In this document: piece by piece, positions 1-7,026 of the stretch
How positions within the stretch are numbered: the stretch's first letter is position 1
How the letters are laid out: the number at the start of each line of letters is the position of its first letter
Position numbers and translations under genes: made by a program
Notes under the pieces: generated by a model
What the model was told of the DNA's origin: nothing
Databases searched by the model: none
The model's input: only the letters and a program-made list of their open reading frames with translations
Origin: Candidatus Coliplasma caballi
Lineage (GTDB): Bacteria > Bacillota > Clostridia > Oscillospirales > CAG-382
Direction of reading: 5' to 3'
DNA length: 13,072 nt
Assembly (NCBI GenBank): GCA_018065365.1
Contig: JAGHTH010000208.1
Location: forward strand, 1 to 13,072

Positions 1-419
1 ACGAGATACAGTCCGACGACCGCGCAGGCGACGCCGACCCAGGTCAGTTTGTGGATCCGCTTCCCGAGAAAGACCGCGCAAACGGGGACCAGCACGGTGT
101 ATAACCCCGTGATAAAACTGACTTTTCCGGCGCTTCCGGACCATTGCAGCCCGAACTGCTGCATGACCGAGCCGGAAAAAAGGATCACTCCGGCAATCAG
201 AGACCAAAAAATCAGATGTTTCCATTCTTCTTTTTCGGGCTTTTTGCGGTCAAACAGCAGGATGACGGGGATCAGAACGATCCCGCCGAGCGTAAACCGG
301 ATCCCGCCGAACGCAAACGCCCCGAGATAATCCGCGCCGACACGCTGCGCAACGAATGCGAATCCCCAGATGATCGCGGCGAGCAACAGCAGCGCGGACG
401 GTAAAAAACGTTTTTTCAT
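1..419 (-). CDS. EamA/DMT-family transporter, N-terminal part (cut by window edge)
   Basis: Reading leftward from an ATG at 419-417, the frame stays open to base 1, giving 139 residues of an integral membrane protein. Hydrophobic segments lie at about residues 8-25, 36-56, 68-88, 97-118 and 126 onward, with short charged loops such as FDRKKPEKEEWKH at 57-69. The opening WGFAFVAQ (18-25), the IRFTLGG stretch (40-46) and GLYTVLVPV (105-113) are typical of the first EamA repeat of drug/metabolite transporters. Family members normally have ten spans in two repeats (about 290-300 residues), so roughly half is outside the window. The substrate cannot be told from sequence; these proteins export or import small metabolites or amino acids. 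The ATG has only a weak ribosome site (CGGAACGG), but a good promoter lies directly upstream at 456-484. The family call is firm; specificity is unknown. Confidence 0.85.
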   Translation of the reverse strand, partial: MKKRFLPSALLLLAAIIWGFAFVAQRVGADYLGAFAFGGIRFTLGGIVLIPVILLFDRKKPEKEEWKHLIFWSLIAGVILFSGSVMQQFGLQWSGSAGKVSFITGLYTVLVPVCAVFLGKRIHKLTWVGVACAVVGLYL

Positions 420-437
420 AGCATACCGTTCCGAATC

Positions 438-456
438 TTTGACATTCTGTGTCAAA
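438..456. promoter_or_regulatory. Candidate operator: perfect 7-bp inverted repeat at the transporter start site
   Basis: TTTGACA (438-444) and TGTCAAA (450-456) form a perfect inverted repeat with a 5-bp spacer. It touches the -10 box of the minus-strand promoter and covers the expected transcription start of the transporter gene. A dimeric repressor site would be expected here. No regulator gene is adjacent in the window, so the regulator is unknown. An RNA hairpin role is less likely because only part of the repeat would be transcribed. Confidence 0.4.
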
Positions 457-484
457 TTATAACATTTCCGTTCCTTTTTTGCAA
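456..484 (-). promoter_or_regulatory. Sigma-A type promoter for the DMT transporter
   Basis: On the minus strand, TTGCAA (484-479) and TATAAT (461-456) are separated by 17 bp. The -10 box is a perfect consensus. Transcription would begin near 449, giving a leader of about 30 nt before the ATG at 419. Confidence 0.65.
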
Positions 485-542
485 GAGGTTTCGATATTTT
501 TTTCGGCATGAAAACGTTTTTTGCGGTTTGCCGTTTTTTGTG

Positions 543-571
543 TTGCATTCGGAGAGAAAATGTGCTATACT
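543..571 (+). promoter_or_regulatory. Sigma-A type promoter for the DUF218 membrane protein gene
   Basis: TTGCAT (543-548) and TATACT (566-571) are spaced by 17 bp, and a TG pair just before the -10 gives an extended -10. The start of transcription would be near 578, about 23 nt upstream of the ATG at 601. The rest of the 420-600 gap holds the divergent transporter promoter and a small GC hairpin (CGGCA 504-508 / TGCCG 529-533) followed by six T residues, which may insulate this promoter from transcription entering from the left. Confidence 0.65.
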
Positions 572-600
572 TTTGGTGAAAAGATCGTAAGGGGTGCGTT

Positions 601-1833
601 ATGAAAGCAAAAAAAGAATGGATCATCCGTGTGATCCTGCTGATTCTTTCGCTTCTTCTGGTTGCATTCGGACTTCGGATGCTGACCGCCGGAGAACAGA
701 TCGGGATGCCGAATTTGCTGTTGACCGCGGCGTTTCTTCTGCTGTGGATCTCGATTGCGGTCATGACGTTCTTCCTGCGTCGTTCGATGCGAAAAACGCT
801 TTATTCCTATACGAACATCGGGTTGATCGGCGGGATCCTGTTCGGTGCGACGCTTGCCGTTTCGCTGCTCGTCAATAACCTGTCCGCTTTTGCCGACGGG
901 GAACTTACGCAGAACGAATTATATACGCAGTTGATTGCTTTCCCGAGACGCTTTTCGTTTTACGCGCTGTTCGTGATCCTCGTCGTGTGCGTCCTTCTGG
1001 CAATCAGCAATATCGCGTTGATCCGGCACGAAGGTTTCCGGCTGCACAACCTGTTCGGTGTGATCCTCGGCGTGCTTTACTGCGGCGGTACCGCGGTCGT
1101 CTTTCTGATCAATGACGCGATCCGCGGCGTGCGTTTTTTTGCGGAAGAATCTCCTCTGTACTTTTTCTTCCACCTGTCCGTACCGCTGTTTCTGATGCTG
1201 ATGCTCTGCTATTTTGAATGTATCCTTGCCGGATCGGCGATCCTCGGTTATCGCGCGGCAACGCATATCCCGTCGCATGACAAGGATTACATCATCATTC
1301 TCGGTTGCTCGATCGACAAGCGCGGCGGACTTCTGCCGCTGCTGAAAGGACGTGTCAACCGCGCCATTCGCTTTGCGTGGGAGCAGGAAATGGATACGGG
1401 CAAGCCGTGCCTGTACGTTCCGTCCGGCGGAAAGGGCGAAAACGAAGTGATGAGCGAGGGCTCCGCGATGGAACTCTACTTGCTCTCCAAGGGCGCGGAG
1501 CCGTATGAGGTGTTCCCGGAAAAAGCGTCGCGCAACACCGCCGAAAACTTAGCGTTTTCCAAAAAGATCATCGACGAACGGACGCCCGACGCAAAGATCG
1601 CTTTTGCGACGACCAACTACCACATCCTGCGGAGCGGCATCCTCGCCCGCCGTGCCGGCTTTGACGCCGAGGGCATTGCGGGAGATACGAAATGGTATTT
1701 CTGGCCGAACGGCTTCGTGCGCGAATTCTTCGGGATCCTCGCTCTGAATCTCAAAGCGCATATTTTCACCGCGATCGTCATGGCGGTCATTGCGCTTGCC
1801 GTCGGCGCGATCGGATATTTCGGCTTACTTTGA
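601..1833 (+). CDS. DUF218 (YdcF/SanA/ElyC-like) multi-span membrane protein
   Basis: The product has 410 residues. Six hydrophobic spans occupy roughly residues 8-28, 39-59, 73-91, 118-141, 150-170 and 188-216, followed by a DUF218 domain (about 228-380) and a last span at 387-410. Within the domain the typical pieces are visible: IIILGC (231-236), VPSGGKGENE (273-282), EKASRNTAEN (307-316) and ATTNYHILRSG (336-346), the last matching the usual T.xYHxxRa block. Family members in E. coli (SanA, ElyC, YdcF) are linked to envelope integrity and peptidoglycan precursor handling, but the reaction is not settled. A cell-envelope role here is inference. The ATG at 601 is supported by AAGGGG at 589-594, six bases upstream. 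It is a single-gene unit with its own promoter and a terminator about 36 bp after the stop. The family call is firm; the function is not. Confidence 0.85.
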   Translation: MKAKKEWIIRVILLILSLLLVAFGLRMLTAGEQIGMPNLLLTAAFLLLWISIAVMTFFLRRSMRKTLYSYTNIGLIGGILFGATLAVSLLVNNLSAFADGELTQNELYTQLIAFPRRFSFYALFVILVVCVLLAISNIALIRHEGFRLHNLFGVILGVLYCGGTAVVFLINDAIRGVRFFAEESPLYFFFHLSVPLFLMLMLCYFECILAGSAILGYRAATHIPSHDKDYIIILGCSIDKRGGLLPLLKGRVNRAIRFAWEQEMDTGKPCLYVPSGGKGENEVMSEGSAMELYLLSKGAEPYEVFPEKASRNTAENLAFSKKIIDERTPDAKIAFATTNYHILRSGILARRAGFDAEGIAGDTKWYFWPNGFVREFFGILALNLKAHIFTAIVMAVIALAVGAIGYFGLL

Positions 1834-1868
1834 AAAAATACGGGTTCTCTGCTTGATCCGATAGAACG

Positions 1869-1905
1869 AAAACTACCTGCCGTTATTTCGACAGGTAGTT
1901 TTTTT
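1869..1905. terminator. Bidirectional intrinsic terminator between convergent genes
   Basis: AAAACTACCTG (1869-1879) and CAGGTAGTTTT (1892-1902) form a perfect 11-bp stem with a 12-nt loop, with a T run to 1905 on the plus strand. The A residues at the left of the stem give a short T run on the minus strand as well. It lies between the stop of the DUF218 gene at 1833 and the stop of the lipoprotein gene at 1923, so it can end both the plus transcript and the long minus-strand operon. Confidence 0.85.
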
Positions 1906-1922
1906 ATAACGCGAATTTTTCG

Positions 1923-2519
1923 TCAGTTTGCGGAGCCGCGGAAATACTCCGCGTCGGCTTTGAATATTTCCTGCGCTTCTCCGCCGTCCGGCGTATAGGT
2001 AATGACCACGCTTCCCGCACGGAGCGTCGCGTCGAAAGTGTTTGTTACCTTTACCTCGTCTTTGTGGTGCTGGTTCTGGTACACCTCTCCGTTGTAGAAG
2101 GTGGAAATTTCATAGGTCCCGGCAGACTCCTTGTAATACTCGATGCGGAAAGTGTTTACAACGGAATCTTCCTGCGGGGAGCCCTTCGCCCCGTAGTAAA
2201 CCAACTCAACCACACCTTTGTCGGCTGCCTGATCCGTCAACCGCACAACGATGGAATAAATACCGACCTCATCCGCGCCTCCGTTGATTTTTGCGATCGG
2301 GTTGCTCGGAATCACGGAAGAAGTTTCGGACGTTTCCGATTCCGTTTCGGCTTCCGAAGAAACAGGTTCGGACGGATCGTACTCCGCTTCGGAAGCGGTT
2401 TGCGAAGGAGTTTGTTCTGAGTTTTCTTTTCCCGGCTCCCCGCCGCATGCGGCTAACAGAAGCACACAGACGAGAGTTACTGTCAAAACGATTGATTTGA
2501 GCAAATTTTGTTTCAGCAT
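1923..2519 (-). CDS. Secreted lipoprotein with Ser/Glu-rich linker, function unknown
   Basis: The product has 198 residues. It opens with a short basic N-end and a hydrophobic core (about 10-22), followed by a clear lipobox LAAC with Cys25, so it should be lipid-anchored outside the membrane. Residues 26-75 form a low-complexity linker rich in Ser, Glu, Thr and Pro, typical of a spacer across the cell wall. The remainder (about 76-198) is a compact, beta-rich looking domain with many Tyr, Val and Thr, not recognised as a named family. The start at 2519 has a perfect AGGAGG at 2530-2525, five bases away. The gene lies 24 bp after the DUF4855 gene and is last in the minus-strand run, ending at the shared terminator. 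No promoter of its own was convincing, so co-transcription with the DUF4855 gene is likely. The two may work together at the surface, but this is inference from position only. Confidence 0.85.
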   Translation of the reverse strand: MLKQNLLKSIVLTVTLVCVLLLAACGGEPGKENSEQTPSQTASEAEYDPSEPVSSEAETESETSETSSVIPSNPIAKINGGADEVGIYSIVVRLTDQAADKGVVELVYYGAKGSPQEDSVVNTFRIEYYKESAGTYEISTFYNGEVYQNQHHKDEVKVTNTFDATLRAGSVVITYTPDGGEAQEIFKADAEYFRGSAN

Positions 2520-2543
2520 AGAGTCCTCCTTTTTGAATTTTCG

Positions 2544-4145
2544 TTATCTGTTATATTTTTCTTTCGCAAAGAGGTAGGTGTTGTCGTAAACCTCTCTTGC
2601 CCACGGCTGTTCCGCTTTGCTGGCGGTGTAGAACGCTCTGCCGTCCTGGTAATACATCTTGATCGAATCCATATAGCCGGTTTCGGCACCGACGTTCAGG
2701 TAATCTTTGTAACGGATGCAGTCTTCCTCTTTCCACACGCCGTTCAGTTCGATCTCGTAAGCCATCCCGAACTGTTTGCACAGTTTGGCGTTGTCGTACA
2801 GACGCGTGATCGGCTCGTCCTTGCGGAACGCGTAGTTCGGCTGCATGGAAGCCACGTCGAAGCCGAGTTCTTTCCAGTTCTGATAGCCCCACGCCTGATA
2901 GTAGGGGATCCAGAACAGTTTGAGTCCCAAAGAGTGCAGGTATTCCGCGGTAAAGCGGATCGCCTCGGGATCGAGCGGGTCGTTGTAGTTGATCCCTTCC
3001 TCAAACCAGTAGAAGCCGCAAAGTTCGGTGTGCGGGCGCGCTTTCTCTTTGTATCTGCGGATCTGCTCGTCGATGCACCATTTGATCGCGAATTTGCGGT
3101 CTTCCAGATTGTGAGTATCGATCTCCCGTCCGCCGAGTTCGCCGAATTTGTCGGGATGTTCTCCGTATCCCGCGTTGGTGTGCAGAACGGTCAAGAACAG
3201 CTTGGTCTTGACGTCGTAACCGAGCCCGTCGGAAACTTCCTTTGCCGCTTCTTCGATCGCATCGACGTTGAGTCCGTCTTCAAAGGTGCGGTCAACGAAG
3301 AAACGCCAGCCCTCCCCGCATTTATACCACTTGGAATAGCAGAATTTCACGTACGGGAGCATCAGATAGCCGTCGATGAACGTGTCTTTCAGCGTTCCGG
3401 ACTTGTCGTAGTAACCGACGTAGCGAAGCGCTTCCTCTTTGGTCATCTGCCCGGTTTTTTCCGATTCCGGCGGGAAGGTGTTGTAAACCAGAACGATGTT
3501 GTGCGTGTCGCAGAGGTCGGAATACGGCGCGAAATGCCCGACGTCTTTTTCGTCCTTCGGATCGGCTTTGACCGTCAACGCGTCCGCGGGGATCGCCGTC
3601 GTGCCGTAAACGGAGAAATTCTCCAGCCAGACGTGCAGGGAAAGGTCAAAACGGAGCTTGACCCAACCTGCTTTGTAAACACCGTCGAACGATTTTTCAA
3701 GCGTATAAACTTTTTCCGGCTCGTCGGTCGGGATGCGGCGGGTCGAAGAAACGCAATGCCAGTCTTCTCCGTTTTCCGAAACGGAAATATCGACGATATA
3801 GGGCATACCGACGCCGACCTTGTCCTGCCGCAGCAACGTCAGACGGAAGCCGTCCACGGCACAAAGGCAGGGAAGTCTGTACACGATCTCACGTTCCGTA
3901 CCGCCGGAGAAATGCGTGAACGCCGGGTCGAGATAATCCGGGATCTGCGCGTTGACACCGTTGGTCAGCGTGAAGTTTTCCTCAAACGTATTGAAATAAT
4001 CCGTTTTGTGATGCTCGGTCAGCGGCGCGAGATTCGCGACGCGGAACACGGGAAGCCCCGCCAACAGATCCTTGCGTTCTGCGGAGGGAGCGGGCGATGG
4101 CGCGGGAACGCCGAACGGAATGGTTACGTCCTGATAGTGTGCCAT
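2544..4145 (-). CDS. DUF4855-type protein with N-terminal discoidin-like domain
   Basis: The product has 533 residues. The first part (about 85-181) resembles an F5/8 type C (discoidin-like) beta-sandwich: DISVSENGEDWHCV (119-132) and VKLRFDLSLHVWLENFSVYG (162-181) match the usual strand and terminal blocks. The second part (about 215-530) fits DUF4855, which looks like a TIM-barrel glycoside-hydrolase-like domain: GFYWFEEGINYNDP (377-390), LKLFWIPYYQAWG (408-420), GFDVASMQPNYAF (428-440) and GMAYEIELNG (460-469). Acidic candidates for catalysis are E382/E383 and E464/E466, by analogy only. There is no signal peptide or membrane span, which is odd for a presumed carbohydrate-binding protein. 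The start at 4145 has AAGAGG (4159-4154) eight bases upstream, and no earlier in-frame start is near. It follows asnA by 17 bp. The family assignment is from memory of the motif pattern; the substrate is unknown. A 601-codon open frame on the opposite strand is a shadow. Confidence 0.75.
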   Translation of the reverse strand: MAHYQDVTIPFGVPAPSPAPSAERKDLLAGLPVFRVANLAPLTEHHKTDYFNTFEENFTLTNGVNAQIPDYLDPAFTHFSGGTEREIVYRLPCLCAVDGFRLTLLRQDKVGVGMPYIVDISVSENGEDWHCVSSTRRIPTDEPEKVYTLEKSFDGVYKAGWVKLRFDLSLHVWLENFSVYGTTAIPADALTVKADPKDEKDVGHFAPYSDLCDTHNIVLVYNTFPPESEKTGQMTKEEALRYVGYYDKSGTLKDTFIDGYLMLPYVKFCYSKWYKCGEGWRFFVDRTFEDGLNVDAIEEAAKEVSDGLGYDVKTKLFLTVLHTNAGYGEHPDKFGELGGREIDTHNLEDRKFAIKWCIDEQIRRYKEKARPHTELCGFYWFEEGINYNDPLDPEAIRFTAEYLHSLGLKLFWIPYYQAWGYQNWKELGFDVASMQPNYAFRKDEPITRLYDNAKLCKQFGMAYEIELNGVWKEEDCIRYKDYLNVGAETGYMDSIKMYYQDGRAFYTASKAEQPWAREVYDNTYLFAKEKYNR

Positions 4146-4162
4146 GGAAAAAACCTCTTTTC

Positions 4163-5170
4163 TTACAGCAGGGGAACTCCGCCTGCTTTACATTGTTCGA
4201 TCGTTTCGGGATCCCAGAGCGAAGACTGTACTTCGCCGATGTGGGCGCATTGCATCAGCAGCATACAAAGCCGCGATTGTCCGATACCGCCGCCGATGGT
4301 CAGCGGAAGCTGATTGTTCAAAAGCATCTGATGGTAATACAGGCCGCGGCGTTCGGTGCAATTTGATTTGATAAGCTGTTCTTCCAGCGATTTCGGATCC
4401 ACGCGGATGCCCATGGAAGAAAGCTCGATCGGTCTGCCCAGAAGCTCGTCCCAGACCAGAAGATCGCCGTTGAGCTTCCAGTCATCGTAGTCGGGCGAGC
4501 GTGTTCCGTGCGGAATGCCGCTTTTCAGTTTGTCGCCGATGCGCATCAAGAACACCGTTTGGTATTCGCGGGTGCAGACGGCTTCTCTTTCTTCGGGAGA
4601 AAGTTCCGGGTACCGATCCTCCAGATCCTGCGTATCAATGAACGTTACTTCTTTCTTGATCGCAGCGTTCAGATAGGGGAAATGTTCTTTCAGCCGTTCG
4701 TTCGTTTCGACGATCGCTTCAACGATCTGCCGCACGGTTTCGCGCAGGTATTCCGGCGTGCGATCTTCGGGCGTAATGATTTTTTCCCAGTCCCATTGAT
4801 CGACGTAGATCGAATGGAGATTGTCGAGTTCTTCGTCTCTCCGAATGGCGTTCATGTCGGTAAACAACCCTTCGTGAACGGAAAAACCGTATTTTTTCAG
4901 CGCGACACGCTTCCATTTCGCGAGAGAATGCACGATTTCCGCCCCGGAATCGATCGCGGGAATGTCAAAACGAACGGGCCGCTCCGTTCCGGAAAGGTTG
5001 TCGTTGATCCCGGCTGCGGGATCCACGAAAAGAGGCGCGGAGACGCGGAACAGATTGAGCCGCTGGGCAAGCGCTTTCTGAAACGTCTGCTTGATGAATC
5101 CGATCGCGAGCTGAACTTCATGCGGGTTGAGCTTCGGCTGATACGGAGAGGGAATTCGGGTATGGTTCAT
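4163..5170 (-). CDS. asnA: Aspartate--ammonia ligase (asparagine synthetase A)
   Basis: This is the ammonia-dependent synthetase, making L-asparagine from aspartate, ammonia and ATP in the cytoplasm; it is structurally related to class II aminoacyl-tRNA synthetases. The product from the chosen start has 335 residues, against about 330 for the family. Diagnostic blocks include GINDNLSGTERPV (54-66), IVHSLAKWKRVAL (79-91), DMNAIRRDEELDNLHSIYVD (105-124), DQWDWEKII (124-132), LLVWDELLGRPIELSSMGIR (237-256) and LTIGGGIGQSRLCMLLM (290-306). The frame extends to an ATG at 5236. However, the start at 5170 is preferred because it has AAAGGA (5185-5180) nine bases upstream, matches the family length and lies downstream of a good promoter at 5205-5232 that the longer version would span. 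It follows the GNAT gene by 58 bp and leads the DUF4855 gene by 17 bp. Identity is secure. Confidence 0.96.
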   Translation of the reverse strand: MNHTRIPSPYQPKLNPHEVQLAIGFIKQTFQKALAQRLNLFRVSAPLFVDPAAGINDNLSGTERPVRFDIPAIDSGAEIVHSLAKWKRVALKKYGFSVHEGLFTDMNAIRRDEELDNLHSIYVDQWDWEKIITPEDRTPEYLRETVRQIVEAIVETNERLKEHFPYLNAAIKKEVTFIDTQDLEDRYPELSPEEREAVCTREYQTVFLMRIGDKLKSGIPHGTRSPDYDDWKLNGDLLVWDELLGRPIELSSMGIRVDPKSLEEQLIKSNCTERRGLYYHQMLLNNQLPLTIGGGIGQSRLCMLLMQCAHIGEVQSSLWDPETIEQCKAGGVPLL

Positions 5171-5204
5171 AGAATCTGATCCTTTACGTCTTGTTTCTTT
5201 CATC

Positions 5205-5232
5205 AGTATAACATCATTTTGCGAAAAGTCAA
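5205..5232 (-). promoter_or_regulatory. Internal promoter for asnA, overlapping the GNAT stop codon
   Basis: On the minus strand, TTGACT (5232-5227) and TATACT (5210-5205) are separated by 16 bp. The -35 overlaps the TGA stop (5231-5229) of the upstream GNAT gene. Transcription would start near 5198, leaving a leader of about 28 nt before the asnA ATG at 5170. This allows asnA and the two genes after it to be expressed independently of the long operon. Confidence 0.7.
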
Positions 5233-5741
5233 GCATTTTGCCGAAGAACTTTCTGGTAGGCGATACGCGGAGAATGATCGCTCGTATCGTCTTTTACGTA
5301 AATAACGCCCGTCTTTGAAAAACCTTCTTTTTGCAGCGCGTTCTGCATCACGACGCTATCCGCGTGCGTGTCGATTCGAAGATTGTCGGTAAAACGCTTC
5401 GCAAACGCGACCGCTTCGCGAAGAATGCCCTTGTTGGTGCCGTCGCTCGCGATGCGGTGGATCACACCGTACGGCTCGTCGTTGAGCCACGCGCCTTCGA
5501 TCACGTCGTACGTCGGATCGTTTCCGACGAAGAAAACGAACGTTCCGCAGACGCGCTCTCCGTCCGTGAGAACGTAACTGCGATCAAGCGCCAGATCATT
5601 TTCGAGGATCTCCCGCTTCGGATACGTGATCCATTGATTCGGATTGCCGTTCTCTTTCATTTTTTGCCTTGCATAAGCGTAGATTGCGAGCATCGCCGGC
5701 AGATCTTCCCGCCTGCTTTTCCGGATGTTCAGTCTGCTCAT
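5229..5741 (-). CDS. GNAT-family N-acetyltransferase
   Basis: The product is a 170-residue single-domain protein predicted to transfer an acyl group from acyl-CoA to an amine. The N-terminal strand-helix LNIRKSRREDLPAMLAIYAYAR (4-25) is typical of GNAT beta1-alpha1. The segment around VIHRIASDGTNKGILREAVAFA corresponds to the CoA-binding motif A, although the usual Q/RxxGxG/A loop is divergent. The end (ALQKEGFSKTGVIYV) is the usual final alpha-beta element of a GNAT fold. Its ATG overlaps the pncB stop as ATGA (5741-5738). A purine stretch AAGGA abuts the ATG directly, so translational coupling to pncB probably drives initiation. Base composition returns here to the GC-rich level of the surroundings. 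The acceptor substrate cannot be predicted; a small molecule or a peptide N-terminus are both possible. Fold confidence is good, function open. Confidence 0.85.
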   Translation of the reverse strand: MSRLNIRKSRREDLPAMLAIYAYARQKMKENGNPNQWITYPKREILENDLALDRSYVLTDGERVCGTFVFFVGNDPTYDVIEGAWLNDEPYGVIHRIASDGTNKGILREAVAFAKRFTDNLRIDTHADSVVMQNALQKEGFSKTGVIYVKDDTSDHSPRIAYQKVLRQNA

Positions 5742-6985
5742 TCCTTCGGTTCTTTCTCATTCTTTTCCGAAACCGCGTTGCTGCCGGAGGTTCTGCTGCT
5801 TTCGCGTTTGATTCTGAAGTCAACGGCACGCTTTAAATACTCAAAATATTCTTCATCACGACACATAGCTTTTGTGGGTGCATCGGATAATTTTGCTACC
5901 GGTCTTCCATTGACGTATTGTAATTTAATAACGATATTAAGAGCTTCTTCACAGGTGTCGTTGGTAACGAAAGTCCCTATTCCGAAAGAAACCTTGGCTT
6001 TATCGCAAAAATACTCATAAAGTTCTTGTGCGCGGTCAAAATCCAACCCGTCACTGAACAGAAGAACCTTTGTTTTCGGATCGACACCATATTTCTTATA
6101 ATGGGCAATGATTTTTTCGCCCCATTTAAACGGATCGCCGCTGTCATGACGGACACCGGAATAGTTATTTACCATAGAACGATTGAAATCAAGCAAAAAC
6201 AAGTCCGTAGTAACAGTGTCGGTAAGTGCCGTTCCGTTATCACCCTCATATTCATTATACCAGTCTTTCATTGCATAGTGATTGGTATAAGCAAGCGGTA
6301 TGGAATCGATACCTTGGTACATCTGAACAAACTCGTGGGCATAGGTTCCGATCGGTGTGACATTATATTTCATAGCCAAATACACATTAGATGTACCGAC
6401 ACAGTTCCTCGTCTCGGTAACAATACGGCGTACAACCTCATCTTCCCATTCACGTGATAAACGACGCCGACAACCGAATTCTGCGAATTTGAATGTATAT
6501 GTGCCGTCATTGAGTGCTTTGATTTTCGCATTCAACTTCTCCTCGGCAGACTTACGCAAGGTATCGTAGTCAAAGTTCATTCTGAAATAAACTTCATTTA
6601 TGATTTCAAGAAGATAAATCTCAAATTGCATAGCAGAGAAAATCGGTCCGTCAACAACGACCGAAAGTTCTCCTTCATGAAGACTTACCGTCACGTAATC
6701 ACGGATAGGATGCCAAAGTCTCAAAAATTCCACATAGTCATTTTTGATAAAACGGATGGAACGAAGGTAATCAAGTTCTTCCTTTTTGAATCGCAAATTA
6801 CAAAGATGATCTATTTGAGCATTGATCTCATCTTCCATTTCTTTGGTAAAAACAACACCTTCATTGCGGCACTTAAAGAAATATTGTCCGCAAAGATCGG
6901 TATGCTTATGAAAGATCACCTGGTTCATATTAAACTTGTAAAGGTCGGTATCAAGCAGAGAGACAACAATAGGTTCGAGTTTCAT
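5738..6985 (-). CDS. pncB: Nicotinate phosphoribosyltransferase
   Basis: The enzyme converts nicotinate and PRPP to nicotinate mononucleotide, with ATP hydrolysis, as the committing step of the Preiss-Handler route. The product has 415 residues (E. coli PncB has 400). Family blocks are visible: LLDTDLYKFNM (10-20), FRMNFDY (134-140), GTYAHE (213-218) carrying the His (217) that is phosphorylated in the family, GVRHDSGDP (277-285), FGIGTFVTND (334-343) and PVAKLSDAPTKAMC (362-375). A start at 7006 is possible in frame, but 6985 is chosen because AAAGGA (6999-6994) sits eight bases upstream and the protein then begins at the conserved region; the ATG at 7006 has no ribosome site and lies inside a small tandem repeat. 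The last ~24 residues (392-415) form a Lys/Glu/Ser tail beyond the usual family end, encoded in more GC-rich DNA than the rest, suggesting a junction. The gene follows nadM by 32 bp and overlaps the GNAT gene by 4 bp. Identity is secure. Confidence 0.95.
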   Translation of the reverse strand: MKLEPIVVSLLDTDLYKFNMNQVIFHKHTDLCGQYFFKCRNEGVVFTKEMEDEINAQIDHLCNLRFKKEELDYLRSIRFIKNDYVEFLRLWHPIRDYVTVSLHEGELSVVVDGPIFSAMQFEIYLLEIINEVYFRMNFDYDTLRKSAEEKLNAKIKALNDGTYTFKFAEFGCRRRLSREWEDEVVRRIVTETRNCVGTSNVYLAMKYNVTPIGTYAHEFVQMYQGIDSIPLAYTNHYAMKDWYNEYEGDNGTALTDTVTTDLFLLDFNRSMVNNYSGVRHDSGDPFKWGEKIIAHYKKYGVDPKTKVLLFSDGLDFDRAQELYEYFCDKAKVSFGIGTFVTNDTCEEALNIVIKLQYVNGRPVAKLSDAPTKAMCRDEEYFEYLKRAVDFRIKRESSRTSGSNAVSEKNEKEPKE

Positions 6986-6996
6986 AATCAAAATCC

Positions 6997-7026
6997 TTTC
7001 TGTCATAAGCTTGTCTGTTATAAGCT
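6997..7026 (-). repeat. 15-bp tandem duplication at the nadM-pncB junction
   Basis: On the minus strand, AGCTTATAACAGACA (7026-7012) is followed immediately by AGCTTATGACAGAAA (7011-6997); 13 of 15 positions agree. The first copy holds the last two codons and the TAA stop of nadM. The second contains an ATG (7006) that creates the longer but unsupported pncB frame, and it runs into the pncB ribosome site. A slippage or small duplication event at the gene junction is the simplest explanation. Confidence 0.7.

Noticed and set aside
601..1833. DUF218 protein as part of an envelope operon with neighbours
   Set aside because: It has its own promoter and is followed by a terminator, and both neighbours are on the other strand, so it is a single-gene unit.
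2508..4313. A 601-codon open frame on the plus strand
   Set aside because: It lies wholly antisense to the DUF4855 gene and the end of asnA. Its product is a Phe/Arg/Val-rich mirror of GC-rich codons with no recognisable domain, and it has no ribosome site. The minus-strand frame has a good start and family motifs.
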